NCBI GenBank assembly: GCA_017640725.1 | Contig: JAEPQB010000001.1 | Location: 1,302,001-1,366,000 of the forward strand | Reading direction: 5' to 3' | Length of the DNA stretch: 64,000 nucleotides | From: Kordiimonadaceae bacterium | GTDB taxonomy: Bacteria; Pseudomonadota; Alphaproteobacteria; Sphingomonadales; Kordiimonadaceae | In this document: in pieces, positions 51,405 through 60,633 of the stretch | Position numbering within the stretch: position 1 is the first letter of the stretch | Layout of the letters: each line of letters opens with the position of its first letter | The notes under the pieces: model-generated | The model's input: the letters and a program-made list of their open reading frames with translations, nothing else | What the model was told of the DNA's origin: nothing | The model's database searches: none | Program-made: the position numbers and the translations under genes

Positions 51405-52187
51405 CTACAGCCCCAAAACATCCCGCATCGAATACCGGCCCGGCGCTTGTTTCGATAGCCAAACGGCGGCCCGAACCGCACCGTCAGCGAACAGTCCGCG
51501 GTTTTCCGCGCGGTGCGAAAGTGTCAGGCGTTCGCTTTCACTGGCGATAACCACCGAATGTTCACCAATTACGCTGCCGCCGCGAAGGGCCGCAAAGCCG
51601 ATAGATCCGTCTTCCCGTTCGCCGGTTATGCCTTCGCGCGCGGGTGTTCGAACGCTTGGCAGCGGCACACCTCGGCCTGCCGCAGCGGCTTCGCCGAGCA
51701 TAAGCGCGGTACCGGACGGCGCATCAATTTTGTGGCGGTGGTGCATTTCAAGAATGTCGATGTCCCAACCTTGTTCGAGCCGGGAAGCCGCTTCCCGCAC
51801 CAGCGACATCAACAGGTTGATACCAAGCGAATAATTGCCGGCCTGCATGATGGCCGTTTGCGTCGCTGCTTCATCAAGAGCCGCTTCATCATCGTCTGAC
51901 AGACCAGTTGTCCCCACCAGCAGCATGGTTTGTTTTTCTGCTGCCATGGCTGCATGCCGGGCCGTATTGCCAGGCGGTGTGAAGTCAATCACCAGGTCGG
52001 AAGCATCAAAAACAACTTCTGTTTGATCGGTGATTGGGGCCAGTCCATCAGGTGTTGTGTGACCAATCAGAGAGTGGCCGGACATTTCAGAGCCAATGAT
52101 CAGGGAAAGCGCCTGTTCGGCAGCAACAGCTTGCGCCAAGGCTTGCCCCATGCGACCCATTATTCCCAAAATACCTACCTTGACCAT
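51405..52187 (-). CDS. dapB: DapB, 4-hydroxy-tetrahydrodipicolinate reductase
   Basis: This is a 260-residue NAD(P)H-dependent reductase of lysine and diaminopimelate synthesis. VGILGIMGRMGQALA is the nucleotide-binding loop, VVIDFT-type sequence (DLVIDFTPPGN) and LVGTTGLSDDD follow. The catalytic region is ILEMHHRHKIDAPSGTAL (histidines and lysine). Length is normal. The start is ATG 52187. It leads a short run with DUF350 and the protease gene. Confidence 0.96.
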   Translation of the reverse strand: MVKVGILGIMGRMGQALAQAVAAEQALSLIIGSEMSGHSLIGHTTPDGLAPITDQTEVVFDASDLVIDFTPPGNTARHAAMAAEKQTMLLVGTTGLSDDDEAALDEAATQTAIMQAGNYSLGINLLMSLVREAASRLEQGWDIDILEMHHRHKIDAPSGTALMLGEAAAAGRGVPLPSVRTPAREGITGEREDGSIGFAALRGGSVIGEHSVVIASESERLTLSHRAENRGLFADGAVRAAVWLSKQAPGRYSMRDVLGL

Positions 52188-52258
52188 CAAGCGCCTCTGT
52201 TCAACAGCGTTCCAATGGCCAAAGACCTACCATGCGGTTGTAGGGATGGGAAGATGGC

Positions 52259-53314
52259 TTATTCGAGGCTGTTTATCCAGTCACGGATGAGCTTTATGCC
52301 TTCTTCGTGCGCCAAGGTACGGCCAACTTCAGGCATCATGATGCCCGGGTCTGTTGAAATCATGCGATACAGCAAAATAGATTCGTCCGCGTTACCGGGC
52401 GCAACATCATAAGTGAAGCCACCAGAGCCGCGCCCCGCAGCAACGGGCCGTTTTTCATATCCCCACGTGACTGCGGACTTTTCGCCGTACGTGAGAAACA
52501 AGCCAGATGTGGAACCAGGCCCTTCTGCACGGTGGCAGTGCGCACAATTGATATCAAGGTAAGCACGCGCACGGGCATTTATGTCTGCTCCAGCATCGTT
52601 CATTGTTGGCACACTTGGGATTTGGTCCAATGCTGGCGCACCGTCCAACAGCCCTGCATTTGACCAATGGATCAGCTGATTTTCAGAGCCAGAGGCAAAA
52701 GCGTACTCTTTATTCAAGTTGCGCGCTTTTGGGCCAATGGGTGTAACCGCCTTGTCAAAACTATGGCAGCCTTTGCATTGGTTTTTGTTTGGCACCACAT
52801 AATTGATCGACTGCGCCTCACCCGCCAGATTGATGAAGTCGAGCGGCAACACTTTACCGGCAACTTTAAGCGTGGCGTCTTTCTGGTCTTCGTTCCAAAC
52901 ATAGGCCCATGCGTTCCACCCGGCCTCCTGGTGAATGAGCAAACGTGTTTCAATGAGTGTTACATCTTCATCTGGCTTCCTGAGGTCAGCCGGGTAAGCG
53001 AACGTTTTTACGAGAACCGAGCCCACCGGGAAATCAAACACCTCAGTGTCGTGGTAAGTGGCTTTTTGGCCTGCTGGCACATAAACGAAACGGTATTTTT
53101 CCGCATAGTCAGTGAAAAGTGGCACCTGCAAATCGTATGGAACCACCCCTGATGCAGGCGCTTGCTGCGCACCGTCAGCAAACAACCCATAAGCAGACAA
53201 TAGCTTCTGCGGCCTTTTGGACAAGAGAAGCTCGTCCTGCACCTGGGCTGCTGCCGGCAACGCGGCAGCACAAAGCGCCGCCGCAATTAACAAAACTACT
53301 CGAAACAGTGCCAC
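52259..53314 (-). CDS. Diheme c-type cytochrome (SO2930/HNE_0200 family)
   Basis: This is a 351-residue secreted protein. A signal peptide spans about residues 1-23. Two heme-binding sites are visible: CKGCH at 180-184 and CAHCH at 257-261. The N-terminal half (GVVPYDLQVPLFTDYAEKYRFVYVPAG) and the methionine-rich end (GIMMPEVGRTLAHEEGIKLIRDWI) match a family usually found beside a parallel beta-helix protein, as it is here (nine bases apart). It probably moves electrons in the periplasm, but its substrate or partner is unknown. Confidence 0.87.
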   Translation of the reverse strand: MALFRVVLLIAAALCAAALPAAAQVQDELLLSKRPQKLLSAYGLFADGAQQAPASGVVPYDLQVPLFTDYAEKYRFVYVPAGQKATYHDTEVFDFPVGSVLVKTFAYPADLRKPDEDVTLIETRLLIHQEAGWNAWAYVWNEDQKDATLKVAGKVLPLDFINLAGEAQSINYVVPNKNQCKGCHSFDKAVTPIGPKARNLNKEYAFASGSENQLIHWSNAGLLDGAPALDQIPSVPTMNDAGADINARARAYLDINCAHCHRAEGPGSTSGLFLTYGEKSAVTWGYEKRPVAAGRGSGGFTYDVAPGNADESILLYRMISTDPGIMMPEVGRTLAHEEGIKLIRDWINSLE

Positions 53315-53323
53315 TGTTGCCCC

Positions 53324-54565
53324 CTAGTCAGATTCGAGCTGCGGCAGTTGAACTGCAGAAAGACGTGGCCGCTCGCCCGCATGATCCGCGATGTCTGTCT
53401 TGGGGTCAGCGCCCCACGGCAATACCAGGTCTTTCACAAACTGGAGGTTGGCAAAGGTGGTGCCGTCTGCTTCATCAATGATGATGCGGTCTTGCTCATC
53501 CGGTCCAAAAAAAGCGGACCACACACCGTCTACCGCGCCGTCCCACACAATGTCCGGCACAGGCAAACCAGTGGCCGGCGCAATCAATTCAGCGACGGCT
53601 TTGTCTGGCTCCCACCCGGCGCGACCATATGTGTTGCCGTGCACGTAAATGCCGCGCGGCAGCGGGTTATAGTCTTCGTCATTATATTCGCGTGGATAAG
53701 CCGCAAGTAAAACATTGGCAGACGCGTTTTCCGCAAACTCATTGCCGAAAACTTCAATATTGCTGTTGGCCATCACCAATAGGCCGGTACCTTTTGGCAC
53801 AGTGGCCACGATGTTGCCCTCGGGCGCAAAGTTCGCTGTATCATTGTTCACAGACTTATTGTTGAACACCCGAACACTATGGCCACCCATTTGCGGCAGG
53901 TTCGGCAGGTCAAACACCAGAATGCCGCCCGTGTTATGGGTCGCAACATTGTCATACACGTCAGCAAAAAAGCTGTTTTCGATTTCAATGCCTGCAACAT
54001 TGTATTCTGCGCGACTGTTACGGACGATGATGTGCTGGCTTTGTCCCACGTAGATGCCAGCGTCCGACGCGCCTTTGACAAGTGCTCCGTCGATCAGAAC
54101 ATTTTTGCTCTCGACCGGATAAAGGCCATAAGCGCCGTTTTCTGCATCTGGTCCATTGGTCCATTCAACACGGATGTCTTTGAAGGATATCTGGTCAACA
54201 CCTTTGGCTTTAATGCCATCCCCCGGCGTGTCTTCAACAGCAAAGCCCTCAAGCCAAACACCATCTGAAGTCACAAGCAGACCTTCTGAACCAGAAACCT
54301 GGCCCGCAAACGACAGTACCGTTTCTTCCATGCCAGCACCTTTGATCGTGATGTTTGGCACATCAAGCGAAAGGGCTGACTGCAGTTCAAACCGCCCAGC
54401 TGGCAGCATCAGTGTGCTGCCCGGTTCCGCCAATATCAGGGCTTCTTGCAAGTTTTCCTGAAAACTGCCCTCAGCAGAAACTTCAACTGTTTCCTGAGCA
54501 AACACGTTCATTGAAATGATGCTGCTGGCAACAATACCAACGATGACTGAATCAATGGTTTTCAT
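53324..54565 (-). CDS. Secreted parallel beta-helix protein
   Basis: This is a 413-residue secreted protein. A signal peptide spans about residues 1-23 (ending MNVFA). Asparagine- and glycine-rich turns repeat about every 22 residues (GIKAKGVDQISFKDIRVEW, NVLIDGALVKGASDAGIYVGQ, HIIVRNSRAEYNVAGIEIEN, FADVYDNVATHNTGGILVF, SVRVFNNKSVNND), as in right-handed beta-helices. The family accompanies the diheme cytochrome family encoded just downstream. The start is ATG 54565 behind GGAGGGGGG. It may bind or process a polymer or small molecule; this is a guess. Probably repressed by the divergent TetR. Confidence 0.85.
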   Translation of the reverse strand: MKTIDSVIVGIVASSIISMNVFAQETVEVSAEGSFQENLQEALILAEPGSTLMLPAGRFELQSALSLDVPNITIKGAGMEETVLSFAGQVSGSEGLLVTSDGVWLEGFAVEDTPGDGIKAKGVDQISFKDIRVEWTNGPDAENGAYGLYPVESKNVLIDGALVKGASDAGIYVGQSQHIIVRNSRAEYNVAGIEIENSFFADVYDNVATHNTGGILVFDLPNLPQMGGHSVRVFNNKSVNNDTANFAPEGNIVATVPKGTGLLVMANSNIEVFGNEFAENASANVLLAAYPREYNDEDYNPLPRGIYVHGNTYGRAGWEPDKAVAELIAPATGLPVPDIVWDGAVDGVWSAFFGPDEQDRIIIDEADGTTFANLQFVKDLVLPWGADPKTDIADHAGERPRLSAVQLPQLESD

Positions 54566-54635
54566 GACGCCCCCCTCCGGCGTGACAATTTGAATTACAG
54601 GAAAACTGCCTAATCGGATCCACAGAGTCAAGAAA

Positions 54636-54660
54636 AATGAAAATGTTTCACTTTTTCATT
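54636..54660. promoter_or_regulatory. Inverted-repeat operator, probable TetR site
   Basis: AATGAAAA and TTTTCATT are perfect eight-base arms separated by nine bases (TGTTTCACT). It is in the 132-base gap between the divergent beta-helix and TetR genes. It is likely the operator through which this TetR controls the beta-helix - cytochrome pair. Confidence 0.65.
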
Positions 54661-54697
54661 AGGTGGGTTATAAAGGATTGAAAGAGGAAACCCCGCT

Positions 54698-55336
54698 ATG
54701 GCAAGAGCACTGCCGCGTAGAGAATTGAAAGCACCGCCCAAACAAGCGAGGGCGAGAGAGAAGCAGTTGGCGATTTTGAAAGCCACCGAATCTCTGGTTC
54801 TTTCTGGTGAGCTTGAGGGTATCTCTACGACCACAATTGCCCTTAAGGCGGGCATCCCGGTTGGATCCATTTATCGCTATTTTGAAGACAAAGAAGATAT
54901 TCTGGAGCAGCTTTACCGCAAGGCTTACGATGAAGTTGAGGCTAAAGCCACCGAAGCTCAGCAACGGGTTGAAGAAGGCGCCCAATTTGCGGATACAATC
55001 CAGCCGCTGCTGGATAATTTTTGGCGAACAGCGAGAGCGCACCCTTCCTTCGTGGCGCTAACCCGCTGGGCCAACCGTCACTTCAGTTTATGGGATGTGA
55101 CACCGGGACCGGCCAGCAGCCTATCGCGACTTATTGAACAGCTTTTTACGCTGACCGGTATTGAGCTGCCCGCCGGGCGCGAAACAGCGATTATGAAGTC
55201 GATTGTGACAACGTCGTCGGTGCTGATTGACCAAGCCCTCGAAGAAGACGACGAAGAGGCCGCAAAGCAGCTTTTATCGGAGCTCTGCCAGCTTTTGATA
55301 AGCTATACTAAGTCTTTCAGTTCACCGCGGTCTTAA
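54698..55336 (+). CDS. TetR-family regulator
   Basis: This is a 212-residue regulator. A basic N-terminal arm leads into the helix-turn-helix (about residues 25-65: GISTTTIALKAGIPVGSIYRYFEDKEDILEQLY). The C-terminal ligand domain is helical and includes TRWANRHFSLWDVTPG. It is divergent from the beta-helix - cytochrome pair with an inverted repeat between them, so autoregulation and control of that pair are likely. Its 3' end overlaps the converging serine hydrolase gene by 20 bases. Confidence 0.88.
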   Translation: MARALPRRELKAPPKQARAREKQLAILKATESLVLSGELEGISTTTIALKAGIPVGSIYRYFEDKEDILEQLYRKAYDEVEAKATEAQQRVEEGAQFADTIQPLLDNFWRTARAHPSFVALTRWANRHFSLWDVTPGPASSLSRLIEQLFTLTGIELPAGRETAIMKSIVTTSSVLIDQALEEDDEEAAKQLLSELCQLLISYTKSFSSPRS

Positions 55337-56537
55337 CCGCTTCAATCAGTGCAACCGACTGATCAAAACCAACACCCTCTTGACCACCATCCGCATCCGG
55401 CCAGCTGGAAAAAACCGCCACAACGGTGTTGGTAGAGGGTGAAACGTCAATGAACTGACCGTGCACACCGTTCGCCCGGACAGTGCCCATGCCGTCGCCC
55501 ACACCCCAAACGAAAGACCGGTAATAGGGCTTACTGCCGGGTGATGACGGCGCCGACCAACTGGGGTCGCCGGGATGGTTGAAGATGTCGTCCATCCAGG
55601 CAGCGGGCACAATTTGGGTGTCGCCGACGGCACCACGGTCAAGCATCAATTGGCCCACCCGGGCAATGTCCCGGAGTGTCGCCATCATACCACCGCTCGC
55701 AAGCGTAAAGCCGCCGACATCCACAGTGATCGCGGCACTTCGCTCAGCTCCCATAGGTTTCCAAATGCGCTCAGAAACCAGATCCGCAAACCGCTGACCG
55801 GTTGCCGCTTCAAGCACCCAGGCAATCACGTCCGTAGTGCCAGACTTATAAACAAAAGTATCTTTGCGACTATCGTCGCGGCCCACTGTTGGCAAAAACA
55901 CATAGTTTCCAACGACTGGTTCACCAGCGCACATGGGGCCTGTCAGCAAGCCATCGGCGCAGTCTTGTCGGCGCACCGTGCTGTCCGCAGCTGCATAGTC
56001 TTCGTTCCAGTCAGAGGTGTCCCGCATGTCCAGAAGTGCGCGCAGGCTATTGTCCCCCCAACCGGTTTGGGAAAGCTCTGGCACATAGTCCGCCACCGTT
56101 TTGCTGAGATCGATTAGGCCGTCAGCCTCTAAGCTGGCTGCGGTTAGGCCAGTGATTGTTTTCGAAACGGACCACAGCAAATGCGTACGCTCTGGTGTCA
56201 GGGTGCCGTCGTAAATCTCAACCACGGCGCGCCCGTCCTTCAGCACCAAAATGCCATCTACGAAGGCGCCTTTCATTGCGGTGGAGAGGTTGATTTCCTT
56301 GCCGGAAAGAGTGATCACCAAGTCGGAGGCTACATTACCTATCCCCTCAATGGGCTGCACTGTGCGGTAATCATTAGCAATGTCTTTGGTCGGCAACACT
56401 TCCCGTAAGTGGGTATAGGCCCACCGGTTGAGCGGCCCAAATTGCCACGTGGCACCGGTTACGCCCTCTGGCCTGTTATCTTGCGCGTTCAACGAAGTTG
56501 AAACACATAAGGCAGCGGCCATCACCCAAATTTTCAT
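55317..56537 (-). CDS. Secreted beta-lactamase-like serine hydrolase
   Basis: This is a 406-residue hydrolase of the class C beta-lactamase/esterase group (Beta-lactamase superfamily, PF00144). A signal peptide covers about residues 1-18. The S-x-x-K motif is SVSK at 123-126, and the second motif is Y230-K-S (FVYKSGTTDV). The architecture is that of 6-aminohexanoate-dimer hydrolases and esterases such as EstB rather than a true beta-lactamase. It probably acts in the periplasm on an ester or amide. It overlaps the TetR gene tail to tail by 20 bases. Confidence 0.84.
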   Translation of the reverse strand: MKIWVMAAALCVSTSLNAQDNRPEGVTGATWQFGPLNRWAYTHLREVLPTKDIANDYRTVQPIEGIGNVASDLVITLSGKEINLSTAMKGAFVDGILVLKDGRAVVEIYDGTLTPERTHLLWSVSKTITGLTAASLEADGLIDLSKTVADYVPELSQTGWGDNSLRALLDMRDTSDWNEDYAAADSTVRRQDCADGLLTGPMCAGEPVVGNYVFLPTVGRDDSRKDTFVYKSGTTDVIAWVLEAATGQRFADLVSERIWKPMGAERSAAITVDVGGFTLASGGMMATLRDIARVGQLMLDRGAVGDTQIVPAAWMDDIFNHPGDPSWSAPSSPGSKPYYRSFVWGVGDGMGTVRANGVHGQFIDVSPSTNTVVAVFSSWPDADGGQEGVGFDQSVALIEAVKTAVN

Positions 56538-56637
56538 ATCCAGCTCCTTATCTTTGCAAGCAGGCTGGAAGCTGGTAATTCAGATGTCAAGCAGCGGCCT
56601 CATGTGGCCCCAAACGGGGGAGGTCATTTTGGGTTGC

Positions 56638-57069
56638 TCAGAATTTCGGGCGCCATGTGGCAACTTTATTGCTGATGCGCCACCCCTGCTGAGTTTTCAA
56701 AAGCAGGATATAGTCCGTGTACACCCGCTCTCGCGATGCCATGTAAATTTCGACTTTCGCTGTCGCCGCGGAACCTGTCACGTCCATAGATACAAGCCGC
56801 CCGTAGCGCTCGATTTGTCGACCTTCCGTGAAACGGGAAAGATACTCCGGAAACGGTAATCTTCCTAAGGTTCCGTCTTCCTGGATGTATTGGATTTCAG
56901 CACTTTCCAAAAACGCTTCTGACAGTCGGTCCAGCATGCCTTTTTCAGTACCATCAAAGTATTTTTGGATGACCGCCTGGACCTCCAAATAGTCGTTAGC
57001 CATCACAGTTTGCGTCGGCACGCTCACAAATAGTATCATGGCTAAGTAGCGAACAAGACCAAGTTTCAT
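56638..57069 (-). CDS. Secreted NTF2-like (lumazine-binding-type) protein
   Basis: This is a 143-residue protein. A signal peptide spans about residues 1-24 (ending TVMA). The mature part YLEVQAVIQKYFDGTEKGMLDRLSEAF and the strand pairs ending RISNKVATW match NTF2-like proteins of the putative lumazine-binding group. There is no evidence it binds lumazine. The start is ATG 57069 behind AAAGGAAC. It is divergent from the CadC-like regulator and may be one of its targets. Confidence 0.78.
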   Translation of the reverse strand: MKLGLVRYLAMILFVSVPTQTVMANDYLEVQAVIQKYFDGTEKGMLDRLSEAFLESAEIQYIQEDGTLGRLPFPEYLSRFTEGRQIERYGRLVSMDVTGSAATAKVEIYMASRERVYTDYILLLKTQQGWRISNKVATWRPKF

Positions 57070-57226
57070 CACAGTTCCTTTCTGTCGTGTTTTCAAAATA
57101 CGTGCCTTTGCTTGATTGGCTTGACCAACAGCGCAACCCTAAGAGTTTGCAACATCATGTCGGTTCGCTAATCTTCAGACACATGAGACAGTCAGCAAAA
57201 GTCACCGAAATTGTCGTGACGTCTGG

Positions 57227-57246
57227 GTGATTTTTTGTGATTTTTT
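57227..57246. repeat. Two-copy 10-bp direct repeat before the CadC-like gene
   Basis: GTGATTTTTT occurs twice in tandem at 57227-57236 and 57237-57246, followed by ATGACG. An imperfect symmetric element GTCAC-N10-GTGAC lies just upstream at 57201-57220. Both sit in the divergent gap between the NTF2-like and CadC-like genes. Winged-helix regulators of this class often bind direct repeats, so this is a possible autoregulatory site. Confidence 0.4.
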
Positions 57247-57285
57247 ATGACGAGTGCACCGGCTTGCAGTGAGGACAGCGATTGC

Positions 57286-59259
57286 ATGTGGCAAATACTC
57301 GAATTTGAGTTTGATGAAGCGACCAATGTGCTCGCCGGACCAGAGGGGCGGAATCTGCTGGAGCCTAAGCCTTCAGCGTTACTCAAGTTTTTTATCGCGC
57401 ATGCGGGCCGTGACATCAGTCGTGACGAACTCATTGAGCATGTATGGCAAGGCCATATTGTCTCGGACGGCGCGATCAACAGAGTTGTGGTGCAGCTTCG
57501 AAAGGCACTGAACGACAACGAAAAGATCAAACGTTTCATCGTCACTGTGCCCAAGGTTGGGTATCGGTTTATTGTTTCCCCCCAACTCACAGAAAAAAGC
57601 AATAGTCGCGGTAAAAGCAATACAAGCTTGGTCATCGGTGCGCTTGCTTTGCTGACCATCGTGTTGGTTTTTGCCTTTTCGCGCCAAACCGGTTTGCCGG
57701 AACAGGCAGCGCCGAGCCACAGAGTTTCGCCTCTGGTGCGCTTATCCAGTGAACAGTTTGGTCCAGCTGTTTCTCCCGATGGCTCGCTGGTCGTTTTTTC
57801 TGTCCGCACAGATCAGGGTGCAGAGTTGATGATGGCTGACGGCGTTGCTGCGCCGCCTACTCGCATTGGGCACACGGGTGGGTTGGCGACATCCGCCACT
57901 TGGTCACCAAACGCAGATACTCTCGCTTATCAATTCCGCGCTCGTAACTCGTGTCATATAATGATGCTTTCTTTCACTGAAGGCGCTGGGCCTGCAAGTG
58001 TTTATGAGTGTCCCCTGGCGGGGCATATGTCCCTGGCGTTCTCCAAGGACGGCCAGACACTGTATTTTACGGAGCGGCGCTCAGCATACGAACCCGCCGA
58101 ACTGTTTGCCCTTGACCTGAGCAGGCGTTCAAAACGCAAACTGTCACAACCAACCGCGACCGGTCGAGGCAATCATTTTGTTGATGTGCACCCAATAAGC
58201 GGGAAGGTTTTGCTTCTGAGTGACCAGAGTGCAGGCCAAACAAGCGCCTTTGAGATTGACGACGCCGGATCTACTTTTGAACGGATATTGATGTGGCCGT
58301 ATCGTCTGGACCAAGCCACTTGGGGGCATGACAGTGTCTCTGTCGTTCACCCGGACATGCACCCATCTTACCAGTTGGTTGAAACCGACATTTCTTCAGG
58401 CGAGTATCGAATTCTGGCCACAGAATCCCGCCGCATCAAAGAACCCATCAGGGCATTAGACGGCGCGAGCTACATATATACATCCTACCTTCACAACCGA
58501 GATATTTGGCTGAACGGGGCCGACGCCCAGCACCTGAATTCCTCCGTGATGGATTATGCGCCAAGCCTTTCCCATGATGGGCAGCGGGTCGCATTCGTTT
58601 CAAAACGAACAGGCCAGAGCCGCGTGTATTTCGATGATGTTGCGGGCGGCGCGCAAAGCTCGGTCGCCTTACCCATGGCGGGCCTTTCAATTTTTGGCCT
58701 TCAGTGGTCTCCCAACAACAAATACATGTTGGTTGCCAGCAGCCAGGGGTTGTGGGTGTTTGATGTTGCAGCACAAGAGTTCTTCAACCATCACCGCGCC
58801 CCGCTGCCCATATACGGCGCAAGCTGGACCGGCGAAAACCAAATTAGCTATAGCCTGCGCGAAAATAGGCGGTGGCAGGGATACAGTTTTCAGCCAGGCA
58901 TTGAAGACATTCCAATTGCCCACGACGATGCCTGGGCTTTCCGCGTTGGTGCCGGGTCAACACAGTATCTGGTCAGCCAAACCGGCGACCTGTTTGTGAA
59001 CGGGACCGACCAGGTTCCCCTTGAATGTGCACCGCCCTTATATGGACGACACTTCACCTACCGTGTGGTTGCTGACAAAGTTTATTGTCCGTCGTCCAAT
59101 TATCAGCAAGTGCTTTTTTGGGGGCCAAATCAAGGTGCTCAGGTGGCGGGCAACTTTGATGTCAGGCTTGGCCAGTTTTCGGTTTCTAACGGCAAGGCGG
59201 TACACACTGTTTTGAAGACAACTTCGAGCGACATCATGCGCGTAATCGTTGAAAGGTAG
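57286..59259 (+). CDS. CadC-like membrane regulator with periplasmic beta-propeller
   Basis: This is a 657-residue one-component regulator. An OmpR/CadC-type winged helix fills residues 1-97 (LEFEFDEATNVLAGP, ALLKFFIAHAGRDISRDELIEHVWQGHIVSDGAINRVVVQLRKAL, ending PKVGYRF). One transmembrane segment lies at about 115-133. The remainder is a TolB/PD40-like beta-propeller in the periplasm, with blades such as FGPAVSPDGSLVVFSV, ATSATWSPNADTLAYQF, APSLSHDGQRVAFVS and FGLQWSPNNKYMLVASS. I prefer ATG 57286 (behind GAGGAC) over ATG 57247, which has no ribosome-binding site. The signal is unknown; neighbours suggest the NTF2-like and FAD oxidoreductase genes as targets. Confidence 0.87.
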   Translation: MWQILEFEFDEATNVLAGPEGRNLLEPKPSALLKFFIAHAGRDISRDELIEHVWQGHIVSDGAINRVVVQLRKALNDNEKIKRFIVTVPKVGYRFIVSPQLTEKSNSRGKSNTSLVIGALALLTIVLVFAFSRQTGLPEQAAPSHRVSPLVRLSSEQFGPAVSPDGSLVVFSVRTDQGAELMMADGVAAPPTRIGHTGGLATSATWSPNADTLAYQFRARNSCHIMMLSFTEGAGPASVYECPLAGHMSLAFSKDGQTLYFTERRSAYEPAELFALDLSRRSKRKLSQPTATGRGNHFVDVHPISGKVLLLSDQSAGQTSAFEIDDAGSTFERILMWPYRLDQATWGHDSVSVVHPDMHPSYQLVETDISSGEYRILATESRRIKEPIRALDGASYIYTSYLHNRDIWLNGADAQHLNSSVMDYAPSLSHDGQRVAFVSKRTGQSRVYFDDVAGGAQSSVALPMAGLSIFGLQWSPNNKYMLVASSQGLWVFDVAAQEFFNHHRAPLPIYGASWTGENQISYSLRENRRWQGYSFQPGIEDIPIAHDDAWAFRVGAGSTQYLVSQTGDLFVNGTDQVPLECAPPLYGRHFTYRVVADKVYCPSSNYQQVLFWGPNQGAQVAGNFDVRLGQFSVSNGKAVHTVLKTTSSDIMRVIVER

Positions 59260-59263
59260 TCAG

Positions 59264-60499
59264 ATGAAACCGAGTGCAACATTAGACCGGCGAAAACTGC
59301 TTCAGCTTGTTGCTGCGTCCGCTGCCGCAAGCGCAAGCCTGCCCGTGAGTGCTAAAAAGGCACCGCGCGTTGCCGTTGTTGGTGGCGGTATTATCGGAAC
59401 GTCTATTGCCTACCACCTCACAAAAGCGGGCGCTGACGTCACGCTTCTTGAGCGGCACGAGTTGGCAACGCGCGCAAGCAGGGGCACCTTTGCCTGGATC
59501 AATGCCACCTGGGCCAAGCAGCCACGGCATTATCACACCTTCAGCCAAATGGGCGTTGCTGGTTGGCACAGACTAGAGCGCGAACTCGATATCCCGGTCC
59601 GATGGGAGGGGTCACTTGAATGGTTTGGCAACGCCGACCGGCAAGCGCGCCTGCGCGACCAGATTGCTGAGCAGGTCTTGTGGGGAGAGCCCGCACGCAT
59701 GGTGCCCGCGGCCGAGCTTGCAGGCCTGGAACCGTTGGTCGATTTCAACGGCGCGCCAGATGTTGCTTTTTCACCAAACGACGGGGCGGTGGACCCTGTG
59801 CTGGCTGCCAGCACGCTCGCAAACGCGGCCATGACTGCCGGTGGAAAGATTGTCACAAATTGCTCCGTGGAGGATATTGAGCAAACTGGTGCTTCCATGA
59901 AAGTCTACACAAACTGCGGCACTTTTGACGTTGATAAAGTGGTTTTAGCGACAGGGGCGGACCCGGTAGCGACTGAGCGCTTTGCTGGTATCAACATTCC
60001 GCAGCGGTCAACCCCTGGCGTGATCGTGGTTACCAAGCCATACCAACAGATTTTGAATAGAATTGTGGCTGCACCGGGCGTTCATCTGCATCAGCGGCTT
60101 GATGGCCGCATTGTCTTGGGTGAGCAAGACGGGGCGCCACAAACCGAGGCGCATGCCGAAAGGCTCAAGAACCGGCCAAACAGGTTCCCCGAAGAGGCTT
60201 TTGCCGAAATGCACGCAAGCCGGATTATGTCTGTGGCGGAGCAATTCCTGCCTGATATTTCCGGGGCGGAAGTGGAAGATGTGTACATCGGCTGGCGACC
60301 GCTGCCCCTTGATGGGCACCCTGTTATTGGACAATCACCTGCGCGTCCCAATGTGTATCTGGCCATTACTCACAGCGGGGTAACGCTTGCCCCCATTATC
60401 GGCGAACTTGCAGCAAAAGAAGTGGTGTCGGGAAGAACACTTGACGTCTTGTCCCCTTACCGTACTTTTAGGTGTTTTGAACACGTTGCGCGCTACTGA
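59264..60499 (+). CDS. Tat-exported FAD-dependent oxidoreductase (DAO family)
   Basis: This is a 411-residue flavoprotein. The N-terminus has a twin arginine (LDRRKLLQLVAASAAASASLPVSA), so it is probably exported by Tat. The Rossmann motif VAVVGGGIIGTSIAYHLTKAGADVTLLER is at residues 36-64. A glycine-oxidase-like DAO fold follows, with VYIGWRPLPLDGHPVIGQSP near residue 345. The substrate is likely an amine or amino acid but is not identified. The start is ATG 59264, five bases after the stop of the CadC-like gene, so the two are probably co-transcribed. Confidence 0.85.
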   Translation: MKPSATLDRRKLLQLVAASAAASASLPVSAKKAPRVAVVGGGIIGTSIAYHLTKAGADVTLLERHELATRASRGTFAWINATWAKQPRHYHTFSQMGVAGWHRLERELDIPVRWEGSLEWFGNADRQARLRDQIAEQVLWGEPARMVPAAELAGLEPLVDFNGAPDVAFSPNDGAVDPVLAASTLANAAMTAGGKIVTNCSVEDIEQTGASMKVYTNCGTFDVDKVVLATGADPVATERFAGINIPQRSTPGVIVVTKPYQQILNRIVAAPGVHLHQRLDGRIVLGEQDGAPQTEAHAERLKNRPNRFPEEAFAEMHASRIMSVAEQFLPDISGAEVEDVYIGWRPLPLDGHPVIGQSPARPNVYLAITHSGVTLAPIIGELAAKEVVSGRTLDVLSPYRTFRCFEHVARY

Positions 60500-60633
60500 A
60501 TGCATACTATTCAATCATTCAAAAGCACCATAGCTTTCTCTTGTCAGCAGAACTTACGTTTCTATTTTGATGAGTTACGGGTAAGTAGGCTGAGCTAGTT
60601 TAACCTGCCCCACCCCAAAAAAAGGCATTAATC

